From Marsupella aquatica (lineage: Eukaryota > Marchantiophyta), in assembly GCA_973895155.1 (NCBI GenBank), contig OZ316899.1, positions 16,678,001-16,742,000 of the forward strand: a stretch of 64,000 bases of DNA, given 5' to 3'. The notes under the pieces are model-generated. The model saw only the letters and a list, made by a program, of their open reading frames with translations. It was not told the origin of the DNA and ran no database searches. The first letter of the stretch is position 1. Every line of letters starts with the position of its first letter. Of this stretch, positions 1 through 10,223 are shown one piece after another. Both the position numbers and the translations under genes were made by a program.

Positions 1-1723
1 AACTGGAGGAAGCCCCTCTTCCTTCATCTTTGTTCTCACATCTTCCAAAATCTCCAACTTCTTGTAACATGCTGGAAGACGATACTCAATGAAGTCTGTC
101 CCATGAGCCCCAGCATAAGGTATATGAGGCATGGGCTCTGCATTTTGAGTCAAAAAATCCTCCAACAGAGCTCGTGCATGCAAGGTATTTGTCCTTGTTT
201 TCATGGAGCCCGTGTTTCCATGGAACCCAATTTTCCAACCCTCCACATATCTCCTTTTGTAATCATAATATTTCATGTGGCTAAAGCTATGGATGATTGC
301 AAATGCATGTCTACATACGACCATACCCTTGAGAACATGGTGCCCCTTATCACGAACATCATCTTCTCTATAGTGGAAGAGGTTGAAAATGTGTGATGTT
401 TTTGACTCGCTAGACATCCCGTGAAATTCTATCCGGATATCTTCTATGTCTTCTCTTGGCATAGTCAGACAACATTTCTGCTTGCAACAATTCTCTCTTT
501 TAATTTCATCAATCGAAGCTTCCGTTGTTTTTGAAACTGCCTTGGTTTCCAACAACCTTCTCTTCTTTTCAATCGGATCTACATGAGTCCTCTTGTTGAA
601 ATTGTATAGCCTTGTGCGCGGCATTCCCCTATCATTTACATTTGGATAGAGATCATCCCTATCCATCGTCTCCATCCTCTCTGAACCTTCAACCAAAATG
701 TCCGACAAAAATTTCCCGTTTGCAAGTAGTTTTGTTGAATCAATCCGCCACCGAACCAAAGTAATTACTCCCCTATGGAAATTGGAAAAGTATTGTGATT
801 CCACCACATCTTTCACAGCAATCCCTACATGGTCCTCACCAAGGATTTCATCGTCAACCGCCGTCGTTTCTTGAGGCACAGTGATGGTCCCCGTGGCAAC
901 CCTATTGGTTTGATCTGAACCGATGTATAGTTCGACCAACTCTGACATCCAATTTGACCGTTGGAAATAGTCACAATTAGTTTTAGAAATTTCAGCTGAG
1001 GGAGACTTCGCAACAAAACTCCGCTCTATGTTGATATCATCGCCCGCAGCCTTCTTTGAGAAACTTTTTCTACTTCGGACATCTGCCACATCCCAGAGAA
1101 CCCATGAGTCTTTTGCCTCGTCAATTGTTTCAGCCCTGCTGTGTTTGTAAGGTAAAACCCTACTCCCATGAATGACATCAGTGACCCTCACACTGATCCG
1201 TGATTCACCAAGTAAAATGTTGTGAATCTTTCCGTTGGATTTGTATTGAAAACAACTCCAAGGGCTACACAACACCCAAAGATGAACATTTCAACCTCAT
1301 CCCCTTGCCTCAGAGTGGTCGATGAGTCCTCCTCTACAATTGGATTTTTTTCCCAATTACTCTCCAGTTGATTTGAACAACTACCTAAACCCTAAACTCT
1401 AAACCCTAAACCCTAAACCCTAATGCATTTTTGAGAATTTATTATCGTTGATAGATATGCGCAAGACAAATCCCAAATAACGCAAGAATCAATGGCATCA
1501 AAAAGGTTTTCTGCCCGAGGCATTGGAAATGGTAGTTTTGTGGTTCGGTCAAAAACTTTCTCAATGAGAATGCCCATTCGATTCTCTCTCAACAATATCT
1601 TTTGAACACTATCTTGCGGGTTGATTTTTTGAATTGTCCCGCTTGCAACATCGTAACCACCAATTGTCAATATCACATTGTCGCCTCTCAAAAATATTCC
1701 GGTCATTCCTACAACGTGTTCAC
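1..1723 (-). pseudogene. Broken plant transposase-associated gene, running off the left edge
   Basis: Read on the minus strand. An exon appears to start at 1723, after a CAG acceptor at 1726-1724, and reads into GDNVILTIGGYDVASGT. Two copies of one module follow. The first (about 1,600-1,450) contains KLPFPMPRAENLFDAI then CVIWDLS. The second (about 1,170-1,080) contains VLPYKHSRAETIDEAKDS then WVLWDVAD. From about 1,240 to base 1 there is no stop, so more than 400 codons are open, with a cysteine cluster (CCKQKCC) near 490-470. The module resembles the C-terminal region found with plant En/Spm (CACTA)-type transposases; this is recognition by eye. The gene is broken by a stop beside telomere-type repeats (1,386-1,423) and by a frameshift near 1,240. 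At about 650-675 the frame reads DRDDLYPN, which is the dispersed palindrome of this region used as codons. Confidence 0.6.
1386..1423. repeat. Interstitial telomere-type repeat (CCCTAAA)n
   Basis: About five tandem CCCTAAA units, one degenerate (ACTCTAA). On the minus strand this is TTTAGGG, the common plant telomere repeat. It sits between the two homologous modules of the broken transposase-associated gene, so it looks like an insertion at a break. Confidence 0.85.
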
Positions 1724-1725
1724 CT

Positions 1726-2218
1726 GCACAATTTGAAATGTAAGGTATTAGTTAACAATGGTCCCAACTAGGAAGCAAATAGGTGTGAACCCTATCCAAG
1801 GAAAGTGCGCAAATAGGGATCATCCCCATCAAGCAAAATAATAGGTCCCTAAACAATCCTTATCTAGCCCTAAGATCCCTGATCCCTATTCAAACGTTGG
1901 ATAGGGATGATCCTTGTCCAGACGGCAGATAGGTTCTGTCACTGTCCAAACAATGGACATAGATGATCCCTGTAAACGGCGGATAGGGATCATCCCTGTC
2001 AAAAATACGGTCAGGGATGATCCCTGTCAGAACGGTGGATAGGGTCTGTCACTGTCCAAAGGGCGGACACAGCTGATCCCTGTCCAAATGGCGGATAGGG
2101 TCTATCACTGTCCAAACAATAGACATGGATGATTGAAGGTCCGGATCACTTAGGATCACTCAACGGTCCTATCTGAAAGTAAAACCTTTCATATTGGGTT
2201 CCCATAAAGCAAATACCT
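1726..2218. repeat. Diverged palindrome-motif spacer, probably intron of the minus-strand gene
   Basis: The stretch contains about ten scattered, diverged copies of the near-palindrome GATAGGGATGATCCCTGTC and the related GGATAGGGTCTGTCACTGTCC, spaced irregularly. It lies immediately upstream of a splice-acceptor-like CAG for the minus-strand gene, so it may be intron. No open reading frame of interest. Confidence 0.6.
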
Positions 2219-2945
2219 CAAACGACAGAGAGGGATCATCCCTATCCAAATGGTGGACAGGGATCATCTCTATCCAAAAGCCGGACAGGGATCATCCCTA
2301 TCCAAACGGTGGACAGGGATCATCCCTATCCAAATGGTGGACAGGGATCATCTCTATCCAAAAGCCGGACAGGGATCATCCCCATCCAAACGGTGGACAG
2401 GGATCATCCCTATCCAAAAGCCGGACAGGGATCATCCCTATCCAAATGGTGGACAGGGATCATCTCTATCCAAAAGCCGGACAGGGATCATCCCCATCCA
2501 AATGGTGGACAAGGATCATCTCTATCCAAATGGTGGACAGGGATCATCTCTATCCAAAAGCCGGACAGGGATCATCCCCATCCAAATGGTGGACAGGGAT
2601 CATCCCTATCCAAATGGCGGACATGGATCATCTCTATCCAAACAGTGGATAGGGATCATCTCTATCCAAAAGCCGGACAAGGATCATCCCCATCCAAACG
2701 GTGGACAGAGATCATCCCTATCCAAACGGTGGACAGGGATCATCCCTATCCAAAAGCCGGGCAGGGATCATCCCCATCCAAATGGTGGACAGGATCATCT
2801 CTATCCAAACGGTGGACACACAATATTCTTATCCAAAAGCCGGACAGGGATCATCCCCATCCAAATGGTGGACATGGATCATCTCTATCCAAACGGTGGA
2901 CAGACATCATTCTTATCCAAACAGCACATAGGGATGAACCCTATC
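2219..2945. repeat. 28-bp minisatellite built on a near-palindrome
   Basis: About 26 units of 28 bp, occasionally 27. Each unit has the core GGACAGGGATCATCCCTATCC-type near-palindrome (21 bp; arms of about ten bases around one central base), then a short variable linker, AAATGGT, AAACGGT or AAAAGCC. The linker types alternate, giving higher-order structure. Because 28 is not a multiple of three, all plus frames stay open with a repeating 28-residue pattern (DRDHLYP, QGSSLSK, TGIIPIQ). I read these as by-products of the repeat, not genes. Confidence 0.9.
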
Positions 2946-4069
2946 AAAACAGCTAACAGGTATGACCCTTGTACGGAAAGTTAACCTCTACACACTAATT
3001 TAATGTTTGACCAAGAAAGGTTGGATTGAGATGATCCCAATCGTGAGTTGGGCTGGATACCCCAACCTTAAGTAACTTAGATATACAATTCCTAAATTTG
3101 ATACCAATGGAATATTCTAGAATTGAGTTGAAAGTTACCTGTAATGGAAATGATTCTTGAACACAAAACTCACTTAGTTTATGTTATCAAACCAAGTAAT
3201 AAAATACTTTGTTGAAGGGGTAGTTATCAGTAAGCTGGTAAACTAAATGCTTCAGGGGTGTGGAAGAAATTAAAACTAGATGTTCTATCTAGAAAACAAG
3301 AGTGGCTCAATGGGGCTCCGTAATGAACGGACCTGGTTGACAGACTGAATGACAATCTAGAAATGAAAATACCAAATGAGGAGCAGCCGGACCAGCCCAA
3401 GTATCTTATACCATTTGTTCAAGATTGCTCTTATGGATAAGGCAATGCGTGATCAGCCTTAACCAGCGGCGGAGTTTAGGGTCGAGTGGATGAGGTAGTC
3501 CACGCCACACAACAAATTTGAGCGGCACAATTTTAGGGCAGCCTTGTGATTAGGGTTTGCCTCGCACGGCTGTTTGCCTCGCCTCGCACCTCGGCCTCCC
3601 ACGTGTTGTGCCTCGCCTTCCACCTCGGCCTCACCTTGGAGGGGGGGTAAAGGAGGCAAGAGGTCCTACTTGGGCCTCATTCTTCTTCCCTCCTCCCTCC
3701 GCTCCTCCTCTTCTCCGCTCTTGCGCTCCTGTGCTCCTCCGCCTCATTTGCTTCACTCCGCCTCATTTGCCTCATTCACTTCACTCTCCTCCTGTGCTTC
3801 ACTCTGCTCCTCTGCTTCACACTAAAGTTTTTGCCCTAGCCGCCACGTTTAGTGCCCTAGATCTAACGCTTTGTGATCCTCCACGTGTCCATATGGCCAT
3901 GTGTCACAAGATGGATCCATCTAGACCTATTCATGTGTCTTTGGTCATTGAGCCAATAGAGGAGATAGACCTCTCCTCCATTGAGGATGTGGTCGACATG
4001 GCCCTTGAGGATTCCAGAGCCTTCCAATTGCTCAATCCAAGTGAGTATCTTGGTAACAAGTTGAATATT
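2946..4069. other. Unassigned spacer with a CT-rich tract
   Basis: No supported gene. Bases 3,570-3,830 are strongly pyrimidine-biased on the plus strand, with imperfect repeats of CCTCATTTGC, CTCCTCC and CCTCGCCT. The open frames here are low-complexity Pro/Ser/Leu-rich. From 3,890 to 4,050 a frame reading EPIEEIDLSSIEDVVDMAL looks more protein-like but is short and unmatched. Confidence 0.5.
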
Positions 4070-4625
4070 TGTGCAGTGGACAGAGATCATCTCTGTCCAA
4101 TTGGATAGAGATGATCCTTGTCCAAGTAGAGTCCAAGTAGAAGATAGTGATCTTTATTAGGAATTGGATAGAGATGATCTCTGTCCAAACTGAGGACAGA
4201 GATCATCCCTGTCCAATTGGATAGGGATCATCTATTTCCAAAATGACGATAGAGGATGTCCAACCAGAGGATCGAAACTGTTCTATCAGAGGATGCTGAG
4301 GATCTTTATTTGGAACTGGATAGAGATGATTTCTATCCTCTACTTGGATAGGGATGATCTCTGTCCAATTCCTAATAAAGATAATCTTTGTTTGATCAGA
4401 GGATACTGACGATCTTTATTAGGAATTGGACAGAGATCATCCCTATCCAAGTAGAGGATAGAGATCATCCCTATCCAATTGCTAATAAAGATCGTCAGTA
4501 TCCTCTGATCGAACAAAGATTATCTTTATTAGGAATTGGACAGAGATCATCCCTATCCAAGTAGAGGATAGAGATCATCCCTGTCCAATTGGATAGGGAC
4601 CATCTCTATCCAAACTGTGAGAAAA
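4070..4625. repeat. Second array of the near-palindrome with longer, self-complementary units
   Basis: About 14 copies of GGAYAGRGATSATCYYTRTCC-type motifs, linked by AATTGGATAGG, AAGTAGAGGATAG and by the segment AGGAATTGGACAGAGATCAT. Longer inverted stretches occur: the CTTTATTAGGAATTGG segment appears in both orientations, as does GATCGTCAGTATCCTCTGAT. The DNA could fold into nested hairpins. It precedes the open frame that starts at 4,672. Confidence 0.8.
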
Positions 4626-4671
4626 CCTCATCTTTGTCGATTACAAATTAAGATTTTCCAAACTAATATGC

Positions 4672-5148
4672 ATGGATGAGACTATTGTAGGGAGCAATCT
4701 AAATGGATTGAAACCAGCAATTTCAGAATCAGATTGCTCCGAGGGAGTCTTGTTGGAGCAGAGCAAACCAGATTTTCATTGGGGTCTTGAGTTCTCTAGA
4801 GTTGATTTTGATTTCCTTAGCACGTCAGAGAGACGGGATCCCATTTTGTGCATAAAGGTCAGAACAGAAGATCAAGAGACTCTTGTACTCGGACCTGTAG
4901 TCTTCATTGGAATTGAAGGAAGAGGGTTTGTTTCCGTCATTCTTGAGCTCCATGAAAGGATACGATGGGTTAAGCTACATCTACCATCAAAGGCGTATTC
5001 TTCAGAGTTCAATGTTGAGTGGTCTGCTTTTGGAGAACTTGGCGTGATGGCAATGGGCTTTTTCCCTAAGTCGTATTCAACTCAAAAGGTGATTGCTGGA
5101 GTGAAGGGGATTCTTCCACTTGAATCATGTATGGGTTTCAATATGTGA
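4672..5148 (+). CDS. Hypothetical protein, possibly first exon of the downstream broken gene
   Basis: A 158-codon open frame starting at an ATG at 4,672. The composition is ordinary for a protein, with mixed charged and hydrophobic residues and no low complexity (for example GPVVFIGIEGRGFVSVIL and LGVMAMGFFPKSY), and no transmembrane segment. I do not recognise a domain. A GT in CATGTATGGG at about 5,128 could be a donor, and the next frame (5,127-5,708) overlaps its end, so it may be one exon or one side of a frameshift. It lies between the second palindrome array and the methyltransferase-like pseudogene on the same strand. Confidence 0.4.
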   Translation: MDETIVGSNLNGLKPAISESDCSEGVLLEQSKPDFHWGLEFSRVDFDFLSTSERRDPILCIKVRTEDQETLVLGPVVFIGIEGRGFVSVILELHERIRWVKLHLPSKAYSSEFNVEWSAFGELGVMAMGFFPKSYSTQKVIAGVKGILPLESCMGFNM

Positions 5149-5708
5149 CGCTGAATATCCATAAACACCAAGGGAATTATACATTTCCAGTGACATGGAT
5201 TTTAAATAATTTGCTCGACAAGGCAGGATTCCTATCTTCAGAATCAGGTGTTTGCCTTGACAAGAAAATTGCATTTGCAGAGGAGTTTGCGATGGATAAT
5301 GCAAAAAAGTGGGTAGAATCATTACCCAAGCCTACAAATGTTGCACCTGTAGCGGTGAACGAGCTTCCAGTAGTTGTTAACAAAGAAGTTCCCAAAGAAG
5401 TTCCCAAACCTAGAAAAATATCTCAGGAGACAACAACAGGGACTGCAGGAACAATGGTTGGGACAAGCACCAAACAAGTGGTAGGGAAGCAAAGACTAAG
5501 AGAGAGGAAGGGTCACGAGAAAATTGAGACATTGCCAAAGGAACCCGAGAAGAAGCCAGTAGCGAAGAAACAGAAAACTGACAAGTTTTATTTGCGGTCA
5601 ACCCCTACAGACGTACAGATGCTCCTAGAAGATGAGGGAGACAAACTTGATGCCTCTGAGGAGAAGAAGGTCTTAGAAGGAAATGATGTTCTCCAGAGAA
5701 TAGAGTAG
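5127..5708 (+). CDS. Hypothetical basic, Lys/Glu/Pro-rich segment
   Basis: A 193-codon frame. The first 70 residues look globular (NLLDKAGFLSSESGVCLDKK). The rest is a basic, disordered linker rich in Lys, Glu, Pro and Thr, with a repeated EVPK and a nuclear-localisation-like KKPVAKKQK. It overlaps the preceding frame by 22 bases in another phase, which suggests a frameshift or an unrecognised intron rather than two genes. The next likely exon begins near 5,755, after TTCTATTCCAG. No function can be assigned. Confidence 0.4.
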   Translation: MYGFQYVTLNIHKHQGNYTFPVTWILNNLLDKAGFLSSESGVCLDKKIAFAEEFAMDNAKKWVESLPKPTNVAPVAVNELPVVVNKEVPKEVPKPRKISQETTTGTAGTMVGTSTKQVVGKQRLRERKGHEKIETLPKEPEKKPVAKKQKTDKFYLRSTPTDVQMLLEDEGDKLDASEEKKVLEGNDVLQRIE

Positions 5709-6286
5709 TACTATACTTTTGGGATAAATGAACTATTTTCTATTCCAGTGGAGAATTGTGCCTACACCTGCAAGATTATGTTACAGGGATGCTCAGTAGT
5801 ACCCATGTGAAGCACATAGCCAAATCCATGGTCAAAAACCCTAGACATGAACCTCACGTTGCGGACCTGCTTCCTTATAGTCCAAAGCTTAGAAAGTTGC
5901 TCCATTTTGACAGCACGTAGAACGACCGTAAAGACTTTCTTGCAGGAGTGAAGAAAGGCGAGATTGGTTTCTTTGCCATCATTGGGCAACATTTGGCTAG
6001 GGCGGCCAAGTGGGTTCTCGAATGGGCCAAAACTGATGCCAAGCTCACAGTGGTGGCAAAAAAGTTAAAATACAGGAAGTCTAGATTATTGTCAGACCTT
6101 ACACCATCGGCTATATTGGTTGAGCACTCAATGAGATCAAATGCCATCAATTCGACGATGGTGTTTCAATCGTGCTTCAAAGATACAATTGTTCATGCAA
6201 GGAAAAAATTCCTTGAATGCGGAGGACCAAGAAAGCCAAAGCACGGGGACAACAAGTCAAACGCCCAAGAGAATCAAAAATTTCAG

Positions 6287-6793
6287 GTGAGAAACATTTT
6301 TCTTGTTTGGACAGAGATGGTCTCTGTCCAAGAGTGTGACCGTCCGTTACATTGATTTTAGTTCAATATATTTCTGGTTATGACTTGGATGGAGATGGTC
6401 TCTGTCCAAGAGTGTGATCGTCCATTCTAGAGATTTCTCTTCCTTCTACTTTTGGTTATGACTTGGATGGAGATGATCTCTGTCCAAGAGTGTGATCGTC
6501 CATTCCAGAGATTTCTCTTCCTTCTACTTTTGGTTATGACTTGGATGGAGATGATCTCTGTCCAAGAGTGTGATCGTCCATTCCAGAGATTTCTCTTCCG
6601 TTTACTTTTGGTTATGACTTGGATGGAGATGATCTCTGTCCAAGAGTGTGATCATCCATTCCAGAGATTTCTCTTCCTTTTACTTTTGGTTATGACTTGG
6701 ATGGAGATGGTCTCTGTCCAACAAGCAAGTGATAGTTTGTTGTCAAATCTCATTGATTGTAGATAACTTATTTTCCCCTAATTTTGACTGTAG
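6287..6793 (+). repeat. Intron filled by a 78-bp tandem repeat carrying the near-palindrome
   Basis: The donor is CAG|GTGAGAAAC and the acceptor TTTGACTGTAG|GATT. Five 78-bp units begin at ATGACTTGGATGG (6,380, 6,458, 6,536, 6,614, 6,692). Each holds GGATGGAGATGATCTCTGTCC, a variant of the region's near-palindrome, then AGAGTGTGATCGTCCATTCC and a T-rich stretch. Because 78 is divisible by three, a frame reads through with a 26-residue period; this is not evidence of a gene. Confidence 0.8.
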
Positions 6794-8004
6794 GATTATT
6801 TGGCATTGGCAAGGATGACCATGGGGAGAAAAGACTTGAAAAATGTATATTGGTTGCTCTTTGCCAAGAATGATCTTTTCAAGCTCTGGCAGTTAGTGTG
6901 CCAAACGTGGATTGATGGACATCTTCCTGATGGTACACAGGGAAACAAAAGGTCCAAAAAGGGTATAACGGTCGCAATGTTTCGTTGTTTTGATGGTGAA
7001 ATCTCAAGTAGAGATTTGACCAGAATTTTGAACAAGGTGAAGTCAGGTCAACTTTTATTGAAGAAGGATTCGACAAATAAGTCAGATGTTCCAGCAATGG
7101 AGGACTTTACAAAGGAGGTGAAGATATTGATCAAACTGAAGTCTCTTATTGGAGATTACTACTTCAAGAAGGATCCAAAAAAACTTCCCAACAGATAGTG
7201 ATTGGGTTAAAGTAATTGAGGTCCTCCCATTGTTAGGTGCCGAGTTGGAGTTGAACACGTGCCGAAGAGCGGCTGGTGAAGTATGGTTGACAAATTTATT
7301 GAAGTCTAATCATACAAAGGAGAGTGAGATATTGCCAATGACATTGGTGATGCGTCTAGATGATATTTAGTGTCAAAAGTTTGGCGGTGGGACAAGTTCT
7401 CGGACCCAACCGTGGGTCACATTTTTTAGTAACAACCTAATGAAGATAGTGGATCCGGAGTCGTTGGAAGAACAATCTCCAACATGCTCTCTTGCAATTT
7501 TTGATTTCAGCCGACTTCAACGGAAGGAGTGGACCGAAGCAGAGATTTTGGTACTCTTCCAATACATAGTAGAGCTACCACGGAATCCCACCATTGTTGT
7601 GATGATAACTGTCCATCCGGGTTACCTTGTACTGAATGTCCTAAGCGCTCTTCGTAAATTAGGACATTCAAAAACTCTGACTATTCACATTGAGTATGGG
7701 AGTTATTACCGAGATGATCAACCTCACCCTCACGACTCATGTTGGAAGGGAGGAATAGAAGAAGTTATCTTTGCGGGAATTTCTCGCGAAGAGAACGTCA
7801 GCTGGGATGAAGTGTTCAAGCCCAACCAGATGAAGCCAAAATGGGTGTACGGTGAAAAGGATACTGATTTTGTGGTTGAGAAGGTCAAGGGAAAGGCAAA
7901 GGACGCGGACGAGGAGTCATTACATGAAGATCTAAGAAATATGATGACCCCAGAAGAGGCGGCAATACTTCTGCACATGGCACCTCGATTTGAGACGGTC
8001 GGCG

Positions 8005-8887
8005 CTTGGGGTGGGTGGGTGAATCCTCACGCCAAACCCACACGGTGTTGCGAGAACTTAAAGTTAGGGCTCCTCGGGCAAACTACGCATTTCTGGCTGC
8101 GATCGGGATAGGTGACAAGCACTTTTCGGAGCGAACTCTCACTCCTTTATATTTTTTACTTTTCTCACAAAGGTTACAATAGGTGCCCTCAAGTAAGCTT
8201 GCCCGCAAGAGTCTGGTAGCTGGCCCTACGGCGGGCCACTACCTCTAACTTGTCGGGTAGAACTCCTCGAGCGACTAACTACTCAAAATCTGACGGAAAA
8301 ACTATCCTCCTTAGCTCACAAAACCAAAAACTCGACTAGCTACTCCACTAGTCTAAAACAGCTCGCACGGAACTCAGGCCTGGACCAACGAGGCTCTGAA
8401 CTTGAGAAATCCTCGCCTGGATTGACAAGACTCCAAACTTGAGAAATCCCCGCCTGGATCAACGAGACTCCAGACTCGAGAAATTCCCCGCCTGGATCAA
8501 AAACTCCCCACCTGGATCAAAAACTCACTCGGAACTCCAAAACCACCGCACAACAGTCAAGTTCCGCAGAACGGAGCAGAACTCACAGAACGCAACTCAA
8601 TAGATCTCAATAGACAACCGCCAACCTCAATGAGCCGACGCTCAAGTCTTAAGTAGCATAAAAAACCCAACCATCCAGCCTGAGCCAGCTGCCAGCTGCC
8701 AGGCTCATCCAAACTCCAAGCCTGGTGACTCACCCAAACACCAAACCTGGTGATGACGAGTCACCCAATCGCCAAACCTCAATCCATCCAACCAAGCAGC
8801 CCCTCCGAGTCAGCATGCACGCAACCCAACCGGGAGGCATCGCCCTTCATCCCCTATAAAAGCCATTCCTGAGCCGAAATCTTTCGG
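8005..8887 (+). mobile_element. Inserted LTR-like block (possible solo LTR)
   Basis: The block interrupts the methyltransferase-like gene between residues reading MAPRFET and MIQKIIQTLF. It carries a TATA box (CCCCTATAAAAGCC, 8,851-8,864) near its right end and many CTCAAG/AACTC-rich imperfect repeats (TCCCCGCCTGGATCAA occurs three times around 8,450-8,520). Part of it (GGTGCCCT...GGCGGGC...ACT, about 8,180-8,260) resembles 61,120-61,200, so it is a dispersed family. ACGG occurs just outside both ends and could be a short target duplication. The exact termini are uncertain. Confidence 0.5.
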
Positions 8888-9120
8888 CACGATAACGGAT
8901 GATCCAAAAGATCATCCAAACATTGTTCGAGCCGGGGGATTTGATTCTTGACTTTTTTTCTGGCGGTCAAGTGATGAAGGCATCCCTTTTTTCTCAACGT
9001 GAATGTTTGTTTATTGTGACTCTCAACATGAGAGACATTTTGTGGAAGCATATGCTTCGTTCCTTTGTGAGAAGGTTCCCACCATCAAAGATCGTTATGA
9101 TCGCTATGTCGGAGGAAGTT

Positions 9121-10004
9121 CTAGACATTGGGAACCCTCTTCTGCCGTTGTGCTATTGACGATGAATCAGATGGTGATCAAGAAGATGGAGCTGACCAAT
9201 CAGTCAAAGACAATGGGCCATCGGAGGGGGCATATGTGAAGAATTTGGATGACCGAGTTGGCGAGGGTGAAAATATTGACCTTGTGGAAGACGATATGAT
9301 TGTTGGATCTGCACCTTGGAGTTCACCAATTACAGATGTTGCCCCCATGGGCCCCTACGAGGGCCCGTATGATGATAACTTGGATAGAGATGGTCTCCAT
9401 CCACAATTGCCTGGACAAGAGATGGAAGTTGATACGTTTGAAAAACTGTCTTCACAACAACCTTCTCAATCAAGGTGCAAAGAGGCATGGTGAATCCAAT
9501 GAACTCGACACATTGGGATTGAGACCACAACCCATCCAAATAGCTGACATTCCCGTGAATGAAGCAAGTGCATCCACGACTGCTGACAACCAGGCAGGTG
9601 CTTCAATTTGTCCCGATACACTCTTTTCCGCTTCTGATGACAAATTGGTGTTTGTTCGATCACAATCAAGAACCATTATCCTTCCACTCTCAAAAAAGAA
9701 AGGGAAGAGAGTAGGATCAACTGGATATAAGTCACTTGAATATGATTGTCGATGTTACGTGTGGCAAAGTGGACCCGATGTAGGAACTGAAGTTGCATTG
9801 GATGCTGCTCAATCAATTTTGAACAATGACTCGTTCAAAAAGCACAAGAAAGATCCAACTTATAGAAGTGGAGAATTGGGATTGATAATTCCGGTTTGGT
9901 CTGCACCTTATTGGATAGAGGAGAGTACCTCCGATGTCAATTATGAGATCCAACAAGAGCTCGGTGATGATATCTTGATTGATGAATATGGATCTCATTG
10001 TTAG
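9121..10004 (+). pseudogene. Acidic hypothetical segment downstream of the methyltransferase-like core
   Basis: Two frames join by a shift near 9,480. The first is very acidic (DDESDGDQEDGAD, VGEGENIDLVEDDMI). It contains DNLDRDGLHPQ at about 9,377-9,409, another in-frame copy of the palindrome motif. The second (to 10,004) reads SYK-free basic then mixed sequence, with PLSKKKGKRVGSTGYKSLEY, CRCYVWQSGPDVG and GELGLIIPVWSAPYWIEE. I recognise no domain. The same strand and close spacing suggest a C-terminal extension of the preceding gene. The frame break and short isolated ORFs suggest decay. Confidence 0.35.
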
Positions 10005-10223
10005 CCAAGGTCTAGATTGAGCCATGTGACCTTATCAATTTGATATAATATAGTCTGTATAATTATACTTCAAGTTTAACAATTAGAGCATCAATATCAA
10101 TATCCATCTCCTCTTTACGGTTTCTCAATGAATACGGTCAGTATGCAGGATTGACAGAGATGATCTCTATCCAAACTTCAAATGTGGTTTTTTCTCTAAG
10201 ATTGGTATTTGTTGCACTTGCAG

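Larger units (their letters stand above)
5755..9120 (+). pseudogene. Methyltransferase-like gene (beta-class motif order), decayed and interrupted
   Basis: First exon about 5,755-6,286, with an in-frame TAG at 5,918. A GT-AG intron at 6,287-6,793 joins in phase 0 to 6,794. The frame shifts at the A7 run at 7,177-7,183, meets a TAG at 7,368-7,370 and continues to about 8,000. There a foreign LTR-like block is inserted; coding resumes at about 8,899. LAIFDFS (7,491-7,511), followed by a helix-rich stretch and VVMITVHPGYLVLNVLSALR, sits where motif IV and its following strand would lie, but D-F-S replaces the catalytic (D/N)PP(Y/W). GDLILDFFSGG (about 8,935-8,967) matches the SAM-binding motif I, then FVYCDS (9,006-9,023, after another frameshift) matches the acidic strand 2. 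The order IV before I is that of beta-class N4-cytosine/N6-adenine enzymes. With motif IV altered and the frame broken, catalysis is unlikely. Confidence 0.5.

Noticed and set aside
2194-2984. Four overlapping plus-strand open frames of 76-244 codons with regular repeats
   Set aside because: They are translations of the 28-bp minisatellite in three phases. Length not divisible by three keeps every phase open.
3557-4108. 183-codon frame over the CT-rich tract
   Set aside because: The first half is low-complexity sequence forced open by composition, and the end runs into the palindrome array.
6452-6766. 104-codon frame with a 26-residue repeat
   Set aside because: It is the 78-bp intronic tandem repeat read in frame.
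8899-9159. Reading the DFFSGG segment as a small standalone gene
   Set aside because: Its upstream half lies on the other side of the LTR-like insertion and the motif series continues in another phase (FVYCDS), so it is part of the broken methyltransferase-like gene.
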